From an uncultured Muribaculaceae bacterium (lineage in GTDB: Bacteria > Bacteroidota > Bacteroidia > Bacteroidales > Muribaculaceae): 64,000 nt of DNA. Of this stretch, positions 22,304-32,600 are shown one piece after another. The stretch spans positions 1-64,000 of the forward strand of contig CANQWS010000009.1 in NCBI GenBank assembly GCA_947627615.1. Direction: 5' to 3'. The notes under the pieces were generated by a model. The model did no database searches and was not told the origin of the DNA. It worked only from the letters and a program-made list of their open reading frames with translations. The position numbers and the translations under genes are program-made. Each line of letters starts with the position of its first letter. Position 1 is the first letter of the stretch.

Positions 22304-24862
22304 TCAGAAATAGGAGAGAGTGAGGCCCTGAACCCACAGGGTACCCCCTATGGAACTGGCCGTCACCGGATCCGGCAATGTGGTTATGTTAGAGCTTTCA
22401 TAATCTATGTCGCCGACATATCGGGAGGATGAAATCATGATTGACAGGCGGGTGGCCTTGACTCCGAAAAAGCCGTCGTAGCTCAGCGGCACACTGAAAG
22501 CCGTGTAGGTCAGTGCCGCCGGAAGATAGGAGGTGCTGGAAGCAATGACCTGCTCCCGGCCATCGACGTTTCCGAAGACCTTAACTATTATGGCGCCGCA
22601 ATCGCCCAGAGCATTTCCACCGGGGGTGAACCGGTAGGTTCCGTTGACATTGACCGGGCGGGAGGTGAAAGGGATGCCCTCGGTGTAGGTCTCGGAAAGC
22701 GTGGCCGGGTCAAACGCGTAGGAGCCGAGAAAGAGCTTTCCGGCCGCCCGGTATTTTATGTGCGGAACGTTGGGGTTGTAGGGAAGGAAATTATCAGGCT
22801 TCTGGCGGTAGTTGGCGATTTCCTCGCCGCTTACGTCCCACGCCACAGACTGCAGTTTCACCGCAAAATATCCCTCTATGTTATCCACCTCCGAGATAAC
22901 CGAGGGCTCGAGGTACCAGGTGTTGATATTCGATGCCGCGGTACAGAAAGTCTTGGAGTTGGTGTTGGCCCACCGACGGGGCACCTGAACCTTGAAGGAG
23001 GTGTGGTTCTGACGGTTGAATATGTCAATTATTGACTGGCTGTAACGTCCGCCGCTGGGCATTTCGGCGAATTTAATGGCGTCATCACGGTCCTCGAAAT
23101 CACTGTTTTCCACCTGAAGCGTCCGTTCGGTGCGTATTTCAGTCTCCGGAGTGAAATCGCCCTCTGAAGGATTGGATATTATGGCCGATTTGATCCTGTA
23201 GGAGCGGTTGGGCTCGAGGCTTCCTATATATAACACTCCCTCGTCGGGCTGACGGTTAAGCGACGTCACTTTGTTGCCATCGACATAGAGGTTTACCATT
23301 GAAGTTATCAGCGCCCTCAGTTCGGAATCCGGAGTCTCGATGCGCACCATGGCGGAAAGTGCGTAGGGGTCGACCGAGATGCTGTAGGAGGGGGAAACAC
23401 GCTTAAGTGTTGCGTTGGCCAGAACATTGCCGCAATAAATGATTCTCACGGGCAGCTGGCTGTAGGTCCCTTTTATGGCCTGGAATCTCACCGCATACTC
23501 CCCTTCACCGCGCCGCTCGATATTCTCCACGGGGCATTCAACCCAGGCGCCTCTGGAGTCAAGGGCCTCGATTGAAAGATTGTCCTCAAGGTCGCCGCTA
23601 TGGCTAAGGAGCACGATTTCGGCCACGTTCACACCTATAATTATATCGCTTACGCTGACAACGCTGATGGTCACCGGAAGCAGATTGATGTCAAGACTTA
23701 CGGGTTGTGACATCTTCCCCGCCGCACTGACGGCTGAAAGGATGAATTTAGCACCCTGCGGCGATTCATTGTAACGCAGATGCCCTATCACATCGGACAA
23801 CACCACGCGCCGGATTGTTCCGGAGGCATTGCGCTCGATTCCGAGGCCGAGATCGGCGAGACGGCCCATGACATTGTCAGGCGCCTTGGCAAGGTCAATC
23901 TGAGCGGGCCAGCCTTTTGAAATCAGTGACGGGGCTATGGTATTCAGCACAAGAGAGGCAGCATCGGCTTCGGTCACCGAGAAAGCGATCTCGTCGGCAG
24001 GCAGGTCTCCCTCGGGAACATTCACCGGCACACCCGGCACGAATCCTTCGGCGATAATGGCGGGGGCTTTCATGGCAAGCAGCTCCCCGGTAATGTGTAT
24101 ACTGCCGACCTCGGTATCGTCGACAAAGGCGGTCACAAGAGGCTCCTGCGCACCGTCCGTCACGAAACGGACTTTGTAGAGGCGTCCGCCCGCGGAGTTG
24201 TCGATACCGGCTATGTTGACAGTTGCGCTCTGTCCCTGCTCGGTTGTAACCGAAAGCGCGAGAGATATATCGCCGGGATTGACGAACGCAAGGCGCGTCT
24301 CGTCCGAGGGGTAATCCACGTAGGAGTAACCGGCGGAGTGAATGACAGCTCCCACTGAAGCGAACGAGACAACAAGTTCCTGATCGAAACTGATTTCAAT
24401 GGCGGAGGAAACGAGAGATGCCTTCAATGTCACGTCCTGTTCGGAGCCGCTTTCCAGCATGACAGACTGGCTGCCGCTGAACAACGGCCGCGCTATGCCC
24501 TCGCATTCGGTTGCGGAACTGGAGGTCCGGGCGGTGTAACGTCCCGGCCTGAGAAGTTCCTCGGATGGATATTGACCGATGGATTCCCACGTGTGGTCAT
24601 ATCGTCCGTCGTCGGCCGAAAGAGAAAAGCTCATTGCCGACTGCAGCGGCAGATACTCTTCGGGGAGCGAAATGTCGCCCGAAGCAGCTGTGACCTTGGG
24701 GTCAATGACAATATGGGGGGTGATGCGGACTGCGCCCTCGCGCTCCACTTCCGTGGCTTCCTCGCACGAAGAGAAAATCCACACGAATGCGAGAGCCACG
24801 GCCACAACCTTAGCAGGGACGCATATCAAACTATGAATCAGATTGTTGATAGTCTGCACCAC
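22304..24862 (-). CDS. DUF4493-type lipoprotein with PCMD-like C-terminal domain
   Basis: 852 aa from a GTG at 24862 (a second GTG follows directly). The signal has lipobox IFSSC after VVAVALAFVW. The N-terminal ~280 residues fit DUF4493 (REGAVRITPHI, PLQSAMSFSLSADDG, RPGRYTARTSS, SGSEQDVTLKASLVSSAIEI). The middle ~330 residues are beta-sandwich repeats. The last ~240 residues read like the jelly-roll PCMD domain (VENSDFED ... VPRRWANTNSKTF ... GKLFLGSYAF ... GIPFTSRPVNVNGTYRF), matching the downstream PCMD gene. It is probably a large surface-exposed, carbohydrate-binding lipoprotein and the first gene of the four-gene operon. The 59-nt gap to the barrel gene contains no terminator. Confidence 0.75.
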   Translation of the reverse strand: MVQTINNLIHSLICVPAKVVAVALAFVWIFSSCEEATEVEREGAVRITPHIVIDPKVTAASGDISLPEEYLPLQSAMSFSLSADDGRYDHTWESIGQYPSEELLRPGRYTARTSSSATECEGIARPLFSGSQSVMLESGSEQDVTLKASLVSSAIEISFDQELVVSFASVGAVIHSAGYSYVDYPSDETRLAFVNPGDISLALSVTTEQGQSATVNIAGIDNSAGGRLYKVRFVTDGAQEPLVTAFVDDTEVGSIHITGELLAMKAPAIIAEGFVPGVPVNVPEGDLPADEIAFSVTEADAASLVLNTIAPSLISKGWPAQIDLAKAPDNVMGRLADLGLGIERNASGTIRRVVLSDVIGHLRYNESPQGAKFILSAVSAAGKMSQPVSLDINLLPVTISVVSVSDIIIGVNVAEIVLLSHSGDLEDNLSIEALDSRGAWVECPVENIERRGEGEYAVRFQAIKGTYSQLPVRIIYCGNVLANATLKRVSPSYSISVDPYALSAMVRIETPDSELRALITSMVNLYVDGNKVTSLNRQPDEGVLYIGSLEPNRSYRIKSAIISNPSEGDFTPETEIRTERTLQVENSDFEDRDDAIKFAEMPSGGRYSQSIIDIFNRQNHTSFKVQVPRRWANTNSKTFCTAASNINTWYLEPSVISEVDNIEGYFAVKLQSVAWDVSGEEIANYRQKPDNFLPYNPNVPHIKYRAAGKLFLGSYAFDPATLSETYTEGIPFTSRPVNVNGTYRFTPGGNALGDCGAIIVKVFGNVDGREQVIASSTSYLPAALTYTAFSVPLSYDGFFGVKATRLSIMISSSRYVGDIDYESSNITTLPDPVTASSIGGTLWVQGLTLSYF

Positions 24863-25096
24863 TTTTAAATCTACATCTTGGAAAATTTATTCGGTAAAGG
24901 TAGGGATTTTTCGCCGAATGAATGCCATTTCATCCCTATTATTTTTAACGTATTTTTAACGGACGGACGCTCCGGTCAAAACGAGGTGTGTACTGTTCAT
25001 AGCCATGAACATACCCGTTGTGGCTCATCCTGTCAGGAGCCGTCCATCTCATGGAACAGAATGAGGAAATGCTTCAAAAAGGTGCGTTTCGGAGCG
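24863..25096. other. Non-coding stretch with several inverted repeats
   Basis: I see no convincing gene here. It holds a direct repeat ATTTTTAACG (24941-24950, 24952-24961), the inverted repeat TAGGGA...TCCCTA (about 24901-24937), the hairpin GTTCAT AGCC ATGAAC (24995-25010), GGCTC/GAGCC (25022-25041), and CGTCA/TGACG at the end of the split-barrel gene. A minus-strand TACCTTTA at 24895-24902 could be a -7 element for the DUF4493 operon. Nothing identifies an attachment site or known RNA. Confidence 0.4.
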
Positions 25097-25576
25097 TCAT
25101 CGCTGACGGGTCAGTTCTATAGCCTCCTTACCGGTAATAAGGTCAATGTCGATACGGACAATGCATACGGTCTTAAGGAAGCGGGCGATTTCATCCGTCG
25201 GGTCAATTCCGGGACTGTATTTGTTGCACAAAAGGTGCAATGCTTCGAGCCGATCCGTTTCATCCTCAACTATTTCGGCTTTGCCGAAAACGATTAGGCT
25301 GCGGAAGTATGACGTGAATTCTCCGGGAATCACATCATCTTTCCCGACCACACACATCTAACATCTTGGATTGCGGCGTATGCTGTCGGTTTTATGCCAC
25401 TGACGGGCGCAATGAACATAGATTGCCTCGCCGTCATACACATAATTGACAGGCACTGCGTAAGGATACCCGTCATCACCGGCCACAGCCCATACGGCAT
25501 ACTTTCCCTCAGCCAGAATCCTCCGGGACTCAGCTTCAGGCAATTCCTGCCTGAATCGTCTCATTTTTCTTTCCAT
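25097..25576 (-). pseudogene. Pyridoxamine 5'-phosphate oxidase-like (split-barrel flavoprotein), interrupted by in-frame TAG
   Basis: One frame reads 159 residues if a single TAG at 25358-25360 is ignored. Before it: RRFRQELPEAESRRIL, DDGYPYAVPVNYVYDG, IYVHCARQWHKTDSIRRNPRC. After it: MCVVGKDDVIPGEFTSYF, SLIVFGKAEIVED, ending at 25097. This matches the whole FMN-binding split-barrel family (NimA-like/Pdx-like), where relatives read IRRNPKVSFCVVG with no break, so the TAG falls about at the conserved Ser. Length is that of intact relatives and no frameshift is needed. A nonsense mutation is the simplest view; amber readthrough or a sequencing error would restore a flavin reductase-type protein. 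It starts 1 nt after the SMR gene's stop codon, so it is in its operon. Confidence 0.75.
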
Positions 25577-25577
25577 A

Positions 25578-25901
25578 TCATCCCATTACCTTTAATCCCA
25601 TGATCGAGAGAATCAGGGTGGTTATAAAGAATATCCGCCAGAAAGTGGCAGGTTCGTTAAAGAAAATGATGCCTACCCCCACGGCACCAACCGCTCCGAT
25701 CCCGGTCCACACGGGGTAGACCGTACCGATAGGAAGCCTTTCGGCAGCTTTTGCCATTAAAAACATACTGAGTGCCAGCGCGCATAGGAAACCGATCCAC
25801 CACAACGCCAATTCCTGACCGGCTGCTGTTTTGGTCTTGCCGAGGCAAAAGGTAAAACCAACCTCCATAAGCCCGGCGAAAATCAGAATAATCCAAGACA
25901 T
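25578..25901 (-). CDS. SMR family exporter, SugE/Gdx-like
   Basis: 107 aa with four membrane spans. The essential glutamate is Glu13 in MSWIILIFAGLMEVG. LPIGTVYPVWTGIGAVGAV and the C-terminal MGLKV are close to the SugE/Gdx (guanidinium exporter) branch rather than the EmrE branch. It works as a dual-topology dimer in the inner membrane, exchanging protons for a small cation; guanidinium is the likely substrate from subfamily resemblance only. The 61-nt leader from a -7 element at 25963-25970 contains one small CAGCC/GGCTG hairpin but not a guanidine riboswitch that I recognise. The interrupted split-barrel gene follows directly. Confidence 0.85.
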   Translation of the reverse strand: MSWIILIFAGLMEVGFTFCLGKTKTAAGQELALWWIGFLCALALSMFLMAKAAERLPIGTVYPVWTGIGAVGAVGVGIIFFNEPATFWRIFFITTLILSIMGLKVMG

Positions 25902-25962
25902 AGTTTTGAACCAGCCTATTCGAGGGCTGCAGCAATACCCGGCGTCTCCTTCTAAGGCACTA

Positions 25963-25970
25963 CAAAGTTA
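25963..25970 (-). promoter_or_regulatory. Candidate -7 element for SMR operon
   Basis: TAACTTTG on the minus strand, 61 nt ahead of the SMR start codon. No TTTG at the correct distance is visible. Confidence 0.5.
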
Positions 25971-25995
25971 ACAATTTTCAGCGAAAAAAGTAAAA

Positions 25996-26027
25996 TTTGC
26001 GGGTTCGGGCGAATATGCGTATTTTTG
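25996..26027 (+). promoter_or_regulatory. Promoter of ruvA-sprA-ABC-F operon
   Basis: TTTG (25996-25999) and TATTTTTG (26020-26027) are 20 nt apart. Transcription should start near 26034, which rules out any ruvA start upstream of that and supports the ATG at 26072. Confidence 0.8.
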
Positions 26028-26071
26028 TATGGAAATTGTTTTCCATATCCAACAATCACATCTTTACGCAG

Positions 26072-26653
26072 ATGATAGAATATATCCGAGGCACTCTTGC
26101 CGAACTGACTCCCACTTATGCCATTATAGAAACCGGTGGCATAGGCTATATGGCCTGCATCACCCTGCCGGCATATACCGCGCTTGAAGGACAGAAGGAA
26201 GCGCGTCTGCTCATCCATGAGTCAATCCGCGAGGACGCCTATCAATTATACGGTTTTGTCACCGAACAGGAACGGTCACTGTTCCGGGCGCTCATAGGAG
26301 TGTCGGGCGTAGGAGCCAACACAGCCAGGATGATATTGTCGTCGGTTCCGGCGGCAGAACTTGAGAATGTCATAGTTGCGGGCGACCATTCAAGGCTCAA
26401 AAATGTCAAGGGCATAGGAACAAAAACGGCCCAGCGCATCATTGTGGACCTCCGGGATAAAATAAAACCCTCGGGTGATGCGTTAATAAGTCAGCCTGTA
26501 GCAGCCAATGAAATCTACGATGAGGCTCTTGCCGCGCTTACCATGCTCGGATTTACCCGCCAGCAAAGCCAGAAAGCGCTGAAAAAGATCTTTGAGGCCG
26601 ACCCGACGGTAAAAGTCGAGACCGCAATCAAGAAAGCACTCGCCATGATGTGA
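26072..26653 (+). CDS. ruvA: Holliday junction branch-migration protein RuvA
   Basis: 193 aa from the ATG at 26072, the usual start (MIEYIRGTLAEL), 40 nt after the promoter. Domain I is the OB fold (about 1-65, ending IREDAYQLYGF). Domain II holds the helix-hairpin-helix pair (LIGVSGVGANTARMILSS and LKNVKGIGTKTAQRIIVDL). Domain III is the small RuvB-binding helix bundle (AALTMLGFTRQQSQKALKKI). It forms tetramers that hold four-way DNA junctions for RuvB. ruvB and ruvC are not in the window. Its stop overlaps the GTG start of sprA, an arrangement that couples a repair protein to a cell-surface gene. Confidence 0.95.
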   Translation: MIEYIRGTLAELTPTYAIIETGGIGYMACITLPAYTALEGQKEARLLIHESIREDAYQLYGFVTEQERSLFRALIGVSGVGANTARMILSSVPAAELENVIVAGDHSRLKNVKGIGTKTAQRIIVDLRDKIKPSGDALISQPVAANEIYDEALAALTMLGFTRQQSQKALKKIFEADPTVKVETAIKKALAMM

Positions 26654-29600
26654 TAGAAAAGGCGGCTTTCTACGGGCTTAACAGATTCTCCACTGTGACC
26701 AATAAAAAGACCGACATAAAACGACACATAGACAATAGGCGCGGACACCTGAGGCAATGGCTTATTCTGCCGATGCTTGTGGCGCTTGCCGTGCTGTCGA
26801 CAATGTTGGCCGGCGCCCAGTACAACAAATCGAAAATAAATCCTCCCGCACCACCGCCTCCGCCGCTTCCGCCGATTGACTCCATCATGCTGCCCTCGCC
26901 CGTGCAGCAGACCGTTCCGCAGAGCTACGAGGAACTGATGGGACGGGAGTTCGCCAATGACCTCGCCACACCCACGAATGTGCGCACGGTCACTGACTAT
27001 GACCCCGCGTCGGGCTGCTATTATATACGCACGCGCGTGGGCGACATGGATATAACCACTCCGTTCATCCTGACCCAGAAACAATACAATGACTGGCAGA
27101 CCCGGAAATCCATGACCGAGTACTACTGCAAGCGCAATGCCGACGCCCTGACCCAGAAAGAGAAGCAGCCGTTTGACATTCTCGACATGAATTTCGCTCT
27201 CGGCCCGCTCGAAAAAATCTTCGGCCCCGGCGGAGTCAGGCTGCGCACTCAGGGATCGGTCCAGATTGACATGGGCATCAAATCCAGCAAGACCGACAAT
27301 CCGGCCCTGTCCATGGATTCGCGCCGCCACACTTTCTTTGACTTCGACCAGAAAATCCAGGCCACGGTGCAGGCTTCAGTGGGCGACCGCATGAACTTCA
27401 ACATGACCTACAACACCGACGCCACTTTTGACTTCGATTCCAAGAACCTCAAGCTGCAATATGAGGGCAAGGAGGACGACATTGTCAAGAGCATCGAGGC
27501 CGGAAACGTGAGCCTGACCACCGGGTCGTCGCTTATACGAGGCTCCACGGCCCTGTTCGGTATCAAATCCAAGCTCCAGTTCGGCAAGCTTACGGCCACG
27601 GCACTCGTGTCGCAGCAGAACTCGGAATCACGCTCGGTGTCCACGAAAGGCGGCGCACAGACCACCTCGTTCGAGGTCAGCGCCGATGAGTATGACCAGA
27701 ACCGGCACTTCTTTCTCGCGCAGTTTTTCCGCGACAACTACGACCAGTGGGCCTCACGCCTGCCTTACGTGGCGTCGGGAATCCAGATTACGCGTGTTGA
27801 AGTGTGGGTCACCAACAAATCGGGCAATTTCAACCAGAGCCGAAACGTAGTGGCGTTCATGGACCTCGGAGAGAACCGGCTGCTGGCCAACTCCTACTGG
27901 CAGACGGATCCCACGTATCCGAACCCGTGCAACGCCTCCAACAATCTTCTCTCCGTAATCAAAACCGAATATCCCGAAGCCCGCAACATCAACAATGTGA
28001 CTCAGGTTCTCGCGCCGCTGGCCGCCTACGGGATAGAGGGAGGTCACGATTTCGAGAAAGTGGAGAGCGCGCGCCTGCTCACCGAAAGCGAGTACACCCT
28101 GAACCCCACTCTCGGCTACATCTCGTTCAAGAGCCAGATGAACAGCGACGACGTGCTCGGAGTTGCATTTGAGTACACCTACAACGGCCGCGTGTTCCAG
28201 GTGGGCGAATTCTCCGGCGACATAACCTCGACCTCACAGTCGCTCTACGTGAAGATGCTGAAAGGCACCACCATAAGCACCAGCCTTCCGGTATGGAAGC
28301 TGATGATGAAAAACGTTTATTCGCTGGGCGCCTATCAGCTTCAGAAACAGAACTTCAAGCTTCAGGTCAAGTATCTGTCGGACACCACCGGAACACGCAT
28401 AAACTATCTCCCTGTGCCCGGGCTTTCCGACAAGCCGCTGCTTCAGGTGATGAATCTTGACCGATTGGATTCCAATCAGGAATCGAATTCCGACGGATTC
28501 TTCGATTACGTCGAGGGCTACATCGTGCAGTCCTCGTCGGGCAAAATCATCTTCCCTGTTGTCGAACCGTTCGGCTCGCATCTGGCAAAAGCCATAGGCA
28601 ATCCGGTCATAGCGGAGAAATACGTCTATCAGGAGCTTTATGACTCCACCCTCATTGTGGCCCGCCAGTTCGCCGACAAGAACAAATTCCTTCTCACGGG
28701 TGAATATCAGGCCTCGTCAGGCTCCCAGATAAGGCTCAACGCCATGAACGTGCCCCGCGGATCGGTCGTGGTCACCGCAGGCGGTGTCACCCTGACGGAA
28801 AATTCGGACTACACCGTGGACTATTCCATGGGCATCGTGACCATCACCAACCAGAGCATCATAGATTCCGGCCAGAGCATCAACGTTACCCTTGAGAACC
28901 AGTCACTGTTCTCCACCCAGCGCAAGACCCTTCTGGGACTTGACCTGAACTACAGATTCAGCGACAACTTCAATATCGGCGGAACCATTCTCCACTATGG
29001 CGAGAAATCGCTGACGGAGAAGGTGAACATAGGCGACGAGACCGTCAACAACACCATGCTGGGCATAAACTTCGCCTACAACAAGGATTTCATGTGGCTC
29101 ACGAATCTGCTCAACAAGATACCGACCGTCAACGCCACAGCACCGTCGCGCATAGCGCTCCAGGGCGAATTCGCCCAGCTCATGCCCCACAAGCAGAAGA
29201 GCGGAAGCAACAAGGGCAGCTCCTACATAGACGATTTTGAATCGGCACAGACAGGCATAGACCTGCGCTCGCCCTATTCCTGGTTCCTTGCCTCAACGCC
29301 TTACGACAACTCTTCATCGGCCCTCTTCCCCGAGGCCGCTCTGAGCAACAACGTGGACTACGGCAAGAACCGCGCACTGCTCAACTGGTACTATATTGAC
29401 CGTATGTTCACGTCCAGAAACTCATCGCTGGCTCCGGGCTACATACGCAACGACCTGGCCCAGCAGAGCAATCCCTACGTCCGCGAAATCACATATCACG
29501 AGATTTTCCCCGAACGTCAGATAACCTACGGCGAATCCTCGACCATCCAGACCCTGAACCTCTCGTTCTATCCCAACGAGCGCGGTCCCTACAACCTTGA

Positions 29601-32600
29601 CGCCGTGAACATTGACGAAAACGGATTCCTGACTCAGCCCGAAAAAAGATGGGGTGGAATAATGCGCCGTCTGGACAACACCAATTTCGAGCAGAGCAAC
29701 ATTGAGTACGTGCAGTTCTGGCTTCTCAACCCGTTCCTTGACCCGGAGAATCCCAACCGCGAGGGAGGCGACCTCTATTTCAATCTCGGAGAGGTGTCGG
29801 AAGACATTCTCAAAGACGGACTGAAAAGCTATGAGAACGGTCTGCCCTACAACGGGTCGACGGACAACACCAAGACCACTGCCTGGGGCCGCGTAAGCTC
29901 GGAAAACTCCCTGACCTACGCCTTCGACAACAGCAACGAGGCGCGCCGAAATCAGGACGTTGGTCTCGACGGACTTAAAAACGACGACGAGTTCACCTTC
30001 AATTCCTACTCCGATTATCTCGACAGGCTCCGCCAGCGCCTCTCGCCCGAAGCCATGCAGCAGATGGAGGGCGACATCTTCTCTCCCCTGAACGACCCCG
30101 CCGGCGACAACTATCACTTCTACCGCGGATATGACTATGACGAGCAGCGGCTCGGCATTCTTGACCGCTACAAACGCTACAACGGCGTGGAAGGCAACTC
30201 CCTGTCGCCGGAAGAAGCCGGCGAACCGCTCTATCAGTCATCGCGCTCGCTGCCTGACGTGGAGGACATAAATCAGGACAACACCCTCAACGAATACGAA
30301 CGTTACTACCAGTACAAGGTGTCAATCCGCCCGGAGGACCTTGTGGTGGGCAAGAACTACATCACGGACAAGCAGGTGTCAGTGGTGTCGACCCGTGACG
30401 GAGGCGAGCTTGAAGTGGAATGGTACCAGTTCAAGATTCCGCTTGACGATTTTGAAAAGAAGGTGGGTTCAATCAGCGGCTTCTCCACAATCAGGTTCGT
30501 GCGCATGTTCATGACGGGATTCAAGAAAACGACCCACCTGCGTTTCGCCACACTGGAACTGGTTCGTGGCGACTGGTACACTTATGATTTCAACCTCAAC
30601 TCCCGCGGAGACGCTCCCGCCGACGGAAAACTGGACGTGTCGGTGGTGAACATCGAGGAAAACTCCGGACGCACTCCGGTGAACTATGTGTTGCCTCCGG
30701 GTGTGTCCCGCATCTCCGACCCGGGACAGTCACAGATAGTGCAGCTGAACGAGCAGTCACTCTCACTCAAGGTTACGGACCTTCAGGCCGGCGACGCCCG
30801 CGCGGTGTACCGCAACACTTCCCAGGACCTGCGAAACTACGCACGCCTGCAGATGTGGGTGCATGCCGAAAAGCTCATAGATGACTCCCGCAATCTCGCC
30901 AACGGTGAACTGTCGGTGTTCGTGCGTCTGGGTTCGGATGTAAAGAACAACTTCTACGAGTATGAGGTTCCGCTCCGTCTCACTCCGTTCGGACATTACT
31001 CCGACAATCCGTCGGACCGCGAGATAGTATGGCCTGAAAGCAACTATCTCAACTTCCGGCTTCAGAACCTCGTTGACCTCAAGAAACAACGCAACCAGGC
31101 CAAACGCGAGGGACAGGAAGGCGTAGGTTTCGGCGTACTATTCACCGGCCATGACCCCGATCACGAAAACAACCGCATGGCCGTGATGGGAAATCCGTCG
31201 CTCAGCGACATCCGCGTGATGATGGTGGGCGTGAGGAACAACGCCGCATCGGTCAAGGACGGAATAGTGTGGATTAACGAGCTTAAGGTAACCGATTTTG
31301 AAAGCTCCGGAGGCTGGGCGGCCGATGCCACGGCGCAGCTGGCCATGTCGGACATAGCCACGTTCAATTTCGGCTACCATCATGAATCGGCAGGATTCGG
31401 CGGTGTGGACCAGAGCCTCAACGAACGGCGCATGGACGATTTCACCCGTTACAACTTCGCGGTCCAGGCCGACGTGGGCCGGTTCCTTCCGGAAAAGGCC
31501 AAACTGCGCGCGCCCATATTCTATTCGATGACCAAGGAGACAACGACCCCCAAATACAATCCCCTTGATCAGGACGTGCTGCTCAAAGATGCCCTTGAAG
31601 GAGCCAGCAAACAGGAACAGGACTCGATCAAGGCATTCGCCCTCGAGCGCTCCACCCAGCAGAACTTCAGCGTTTCAGGGCTGCAGTTCGATGTGCGCAG
31701 CAAGAATCCCATGCCATGGGACCCCGCCAACTTCACCCTGAATTTTTCATTCAGCAAGTCCTCGAAATCCGACCCCACCACCGAATACGAGAATCTGAAC
31801 GATTACCGCGGAAGTTTCCAGTACAGCTACACGCCCTACCTGAAACCGCTGAAACCGTTCCACAAGCTGATAAAGAGCAAATCGAAGAATCTCTCGTTTT
31901 TCCGTGACTGGGAACTGAACTGGCTGCCGTCGTCCATATCATTCCTGACCACCATGAGCAGGTATTACTACGAGCAGCAGACCCGGAGCGAGACCGACGT
32001 AGACTTCCAGCTCCCCGTATCGGTGAGCAAGAACTTCCTCTGGGACCGCCAGCTTGCCCTTACGTGGAACCTGACCAAATCGCTGCAGCTCACATTCAAT
32101 TCCAACACCCAGGCAAGAATAGAAGAGCCGGTGGGAGCCGTGAACCGCAAGCTCTTCCCTGACAAATACAGGGAATGGCGTGACACGGTGTGGCAAAGCA
32201 TACTACACATGGGTACCCCCTGGGCCTATAACCAGACATTCACCGGAAGCTACCGCGCGCCTTTCAACCGCATTCCCGTCATAGACTTCATTTCGGCTAA
32301 CGCCACCTACAATGCCACCTACCGGTGGGACCGCGGCGCAACGGTGGAGGATGTCAATCTGGGAAATACCATCTCGAATCAGGCGAGCTGGAATGTGGAC
32401 GGACGCATCAACTTCGAGGGACTCTATTCCAAGAACAAATTCCTCAAGGCTGTCAACACAAGGTTCGCGTCAGGCCGCCGTGGGGCCATATCGAACCGCA
32501 AAGGGTCGAAAAACAACAAGCCTCTCACGCCGAAGCCCAAACGTTTTGAAAGGACGTTTGCCCTCAAGCCCGACACATCCATCATCATAAAGCACAATCT

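Noticed and set aside
24878-25297. 139-codon plus-strand ORF opposite the split-barrel gene
   Set aside because: It runs antisense to a recognisable family and has no domain of its own.
25902-25962. Guanidine riboswitch ahead of the SugE-like gene
   Set aside because: The 61-nt leader has only one short hairpin and none of the conserved loops I know from guanidine-I, -II or -III.
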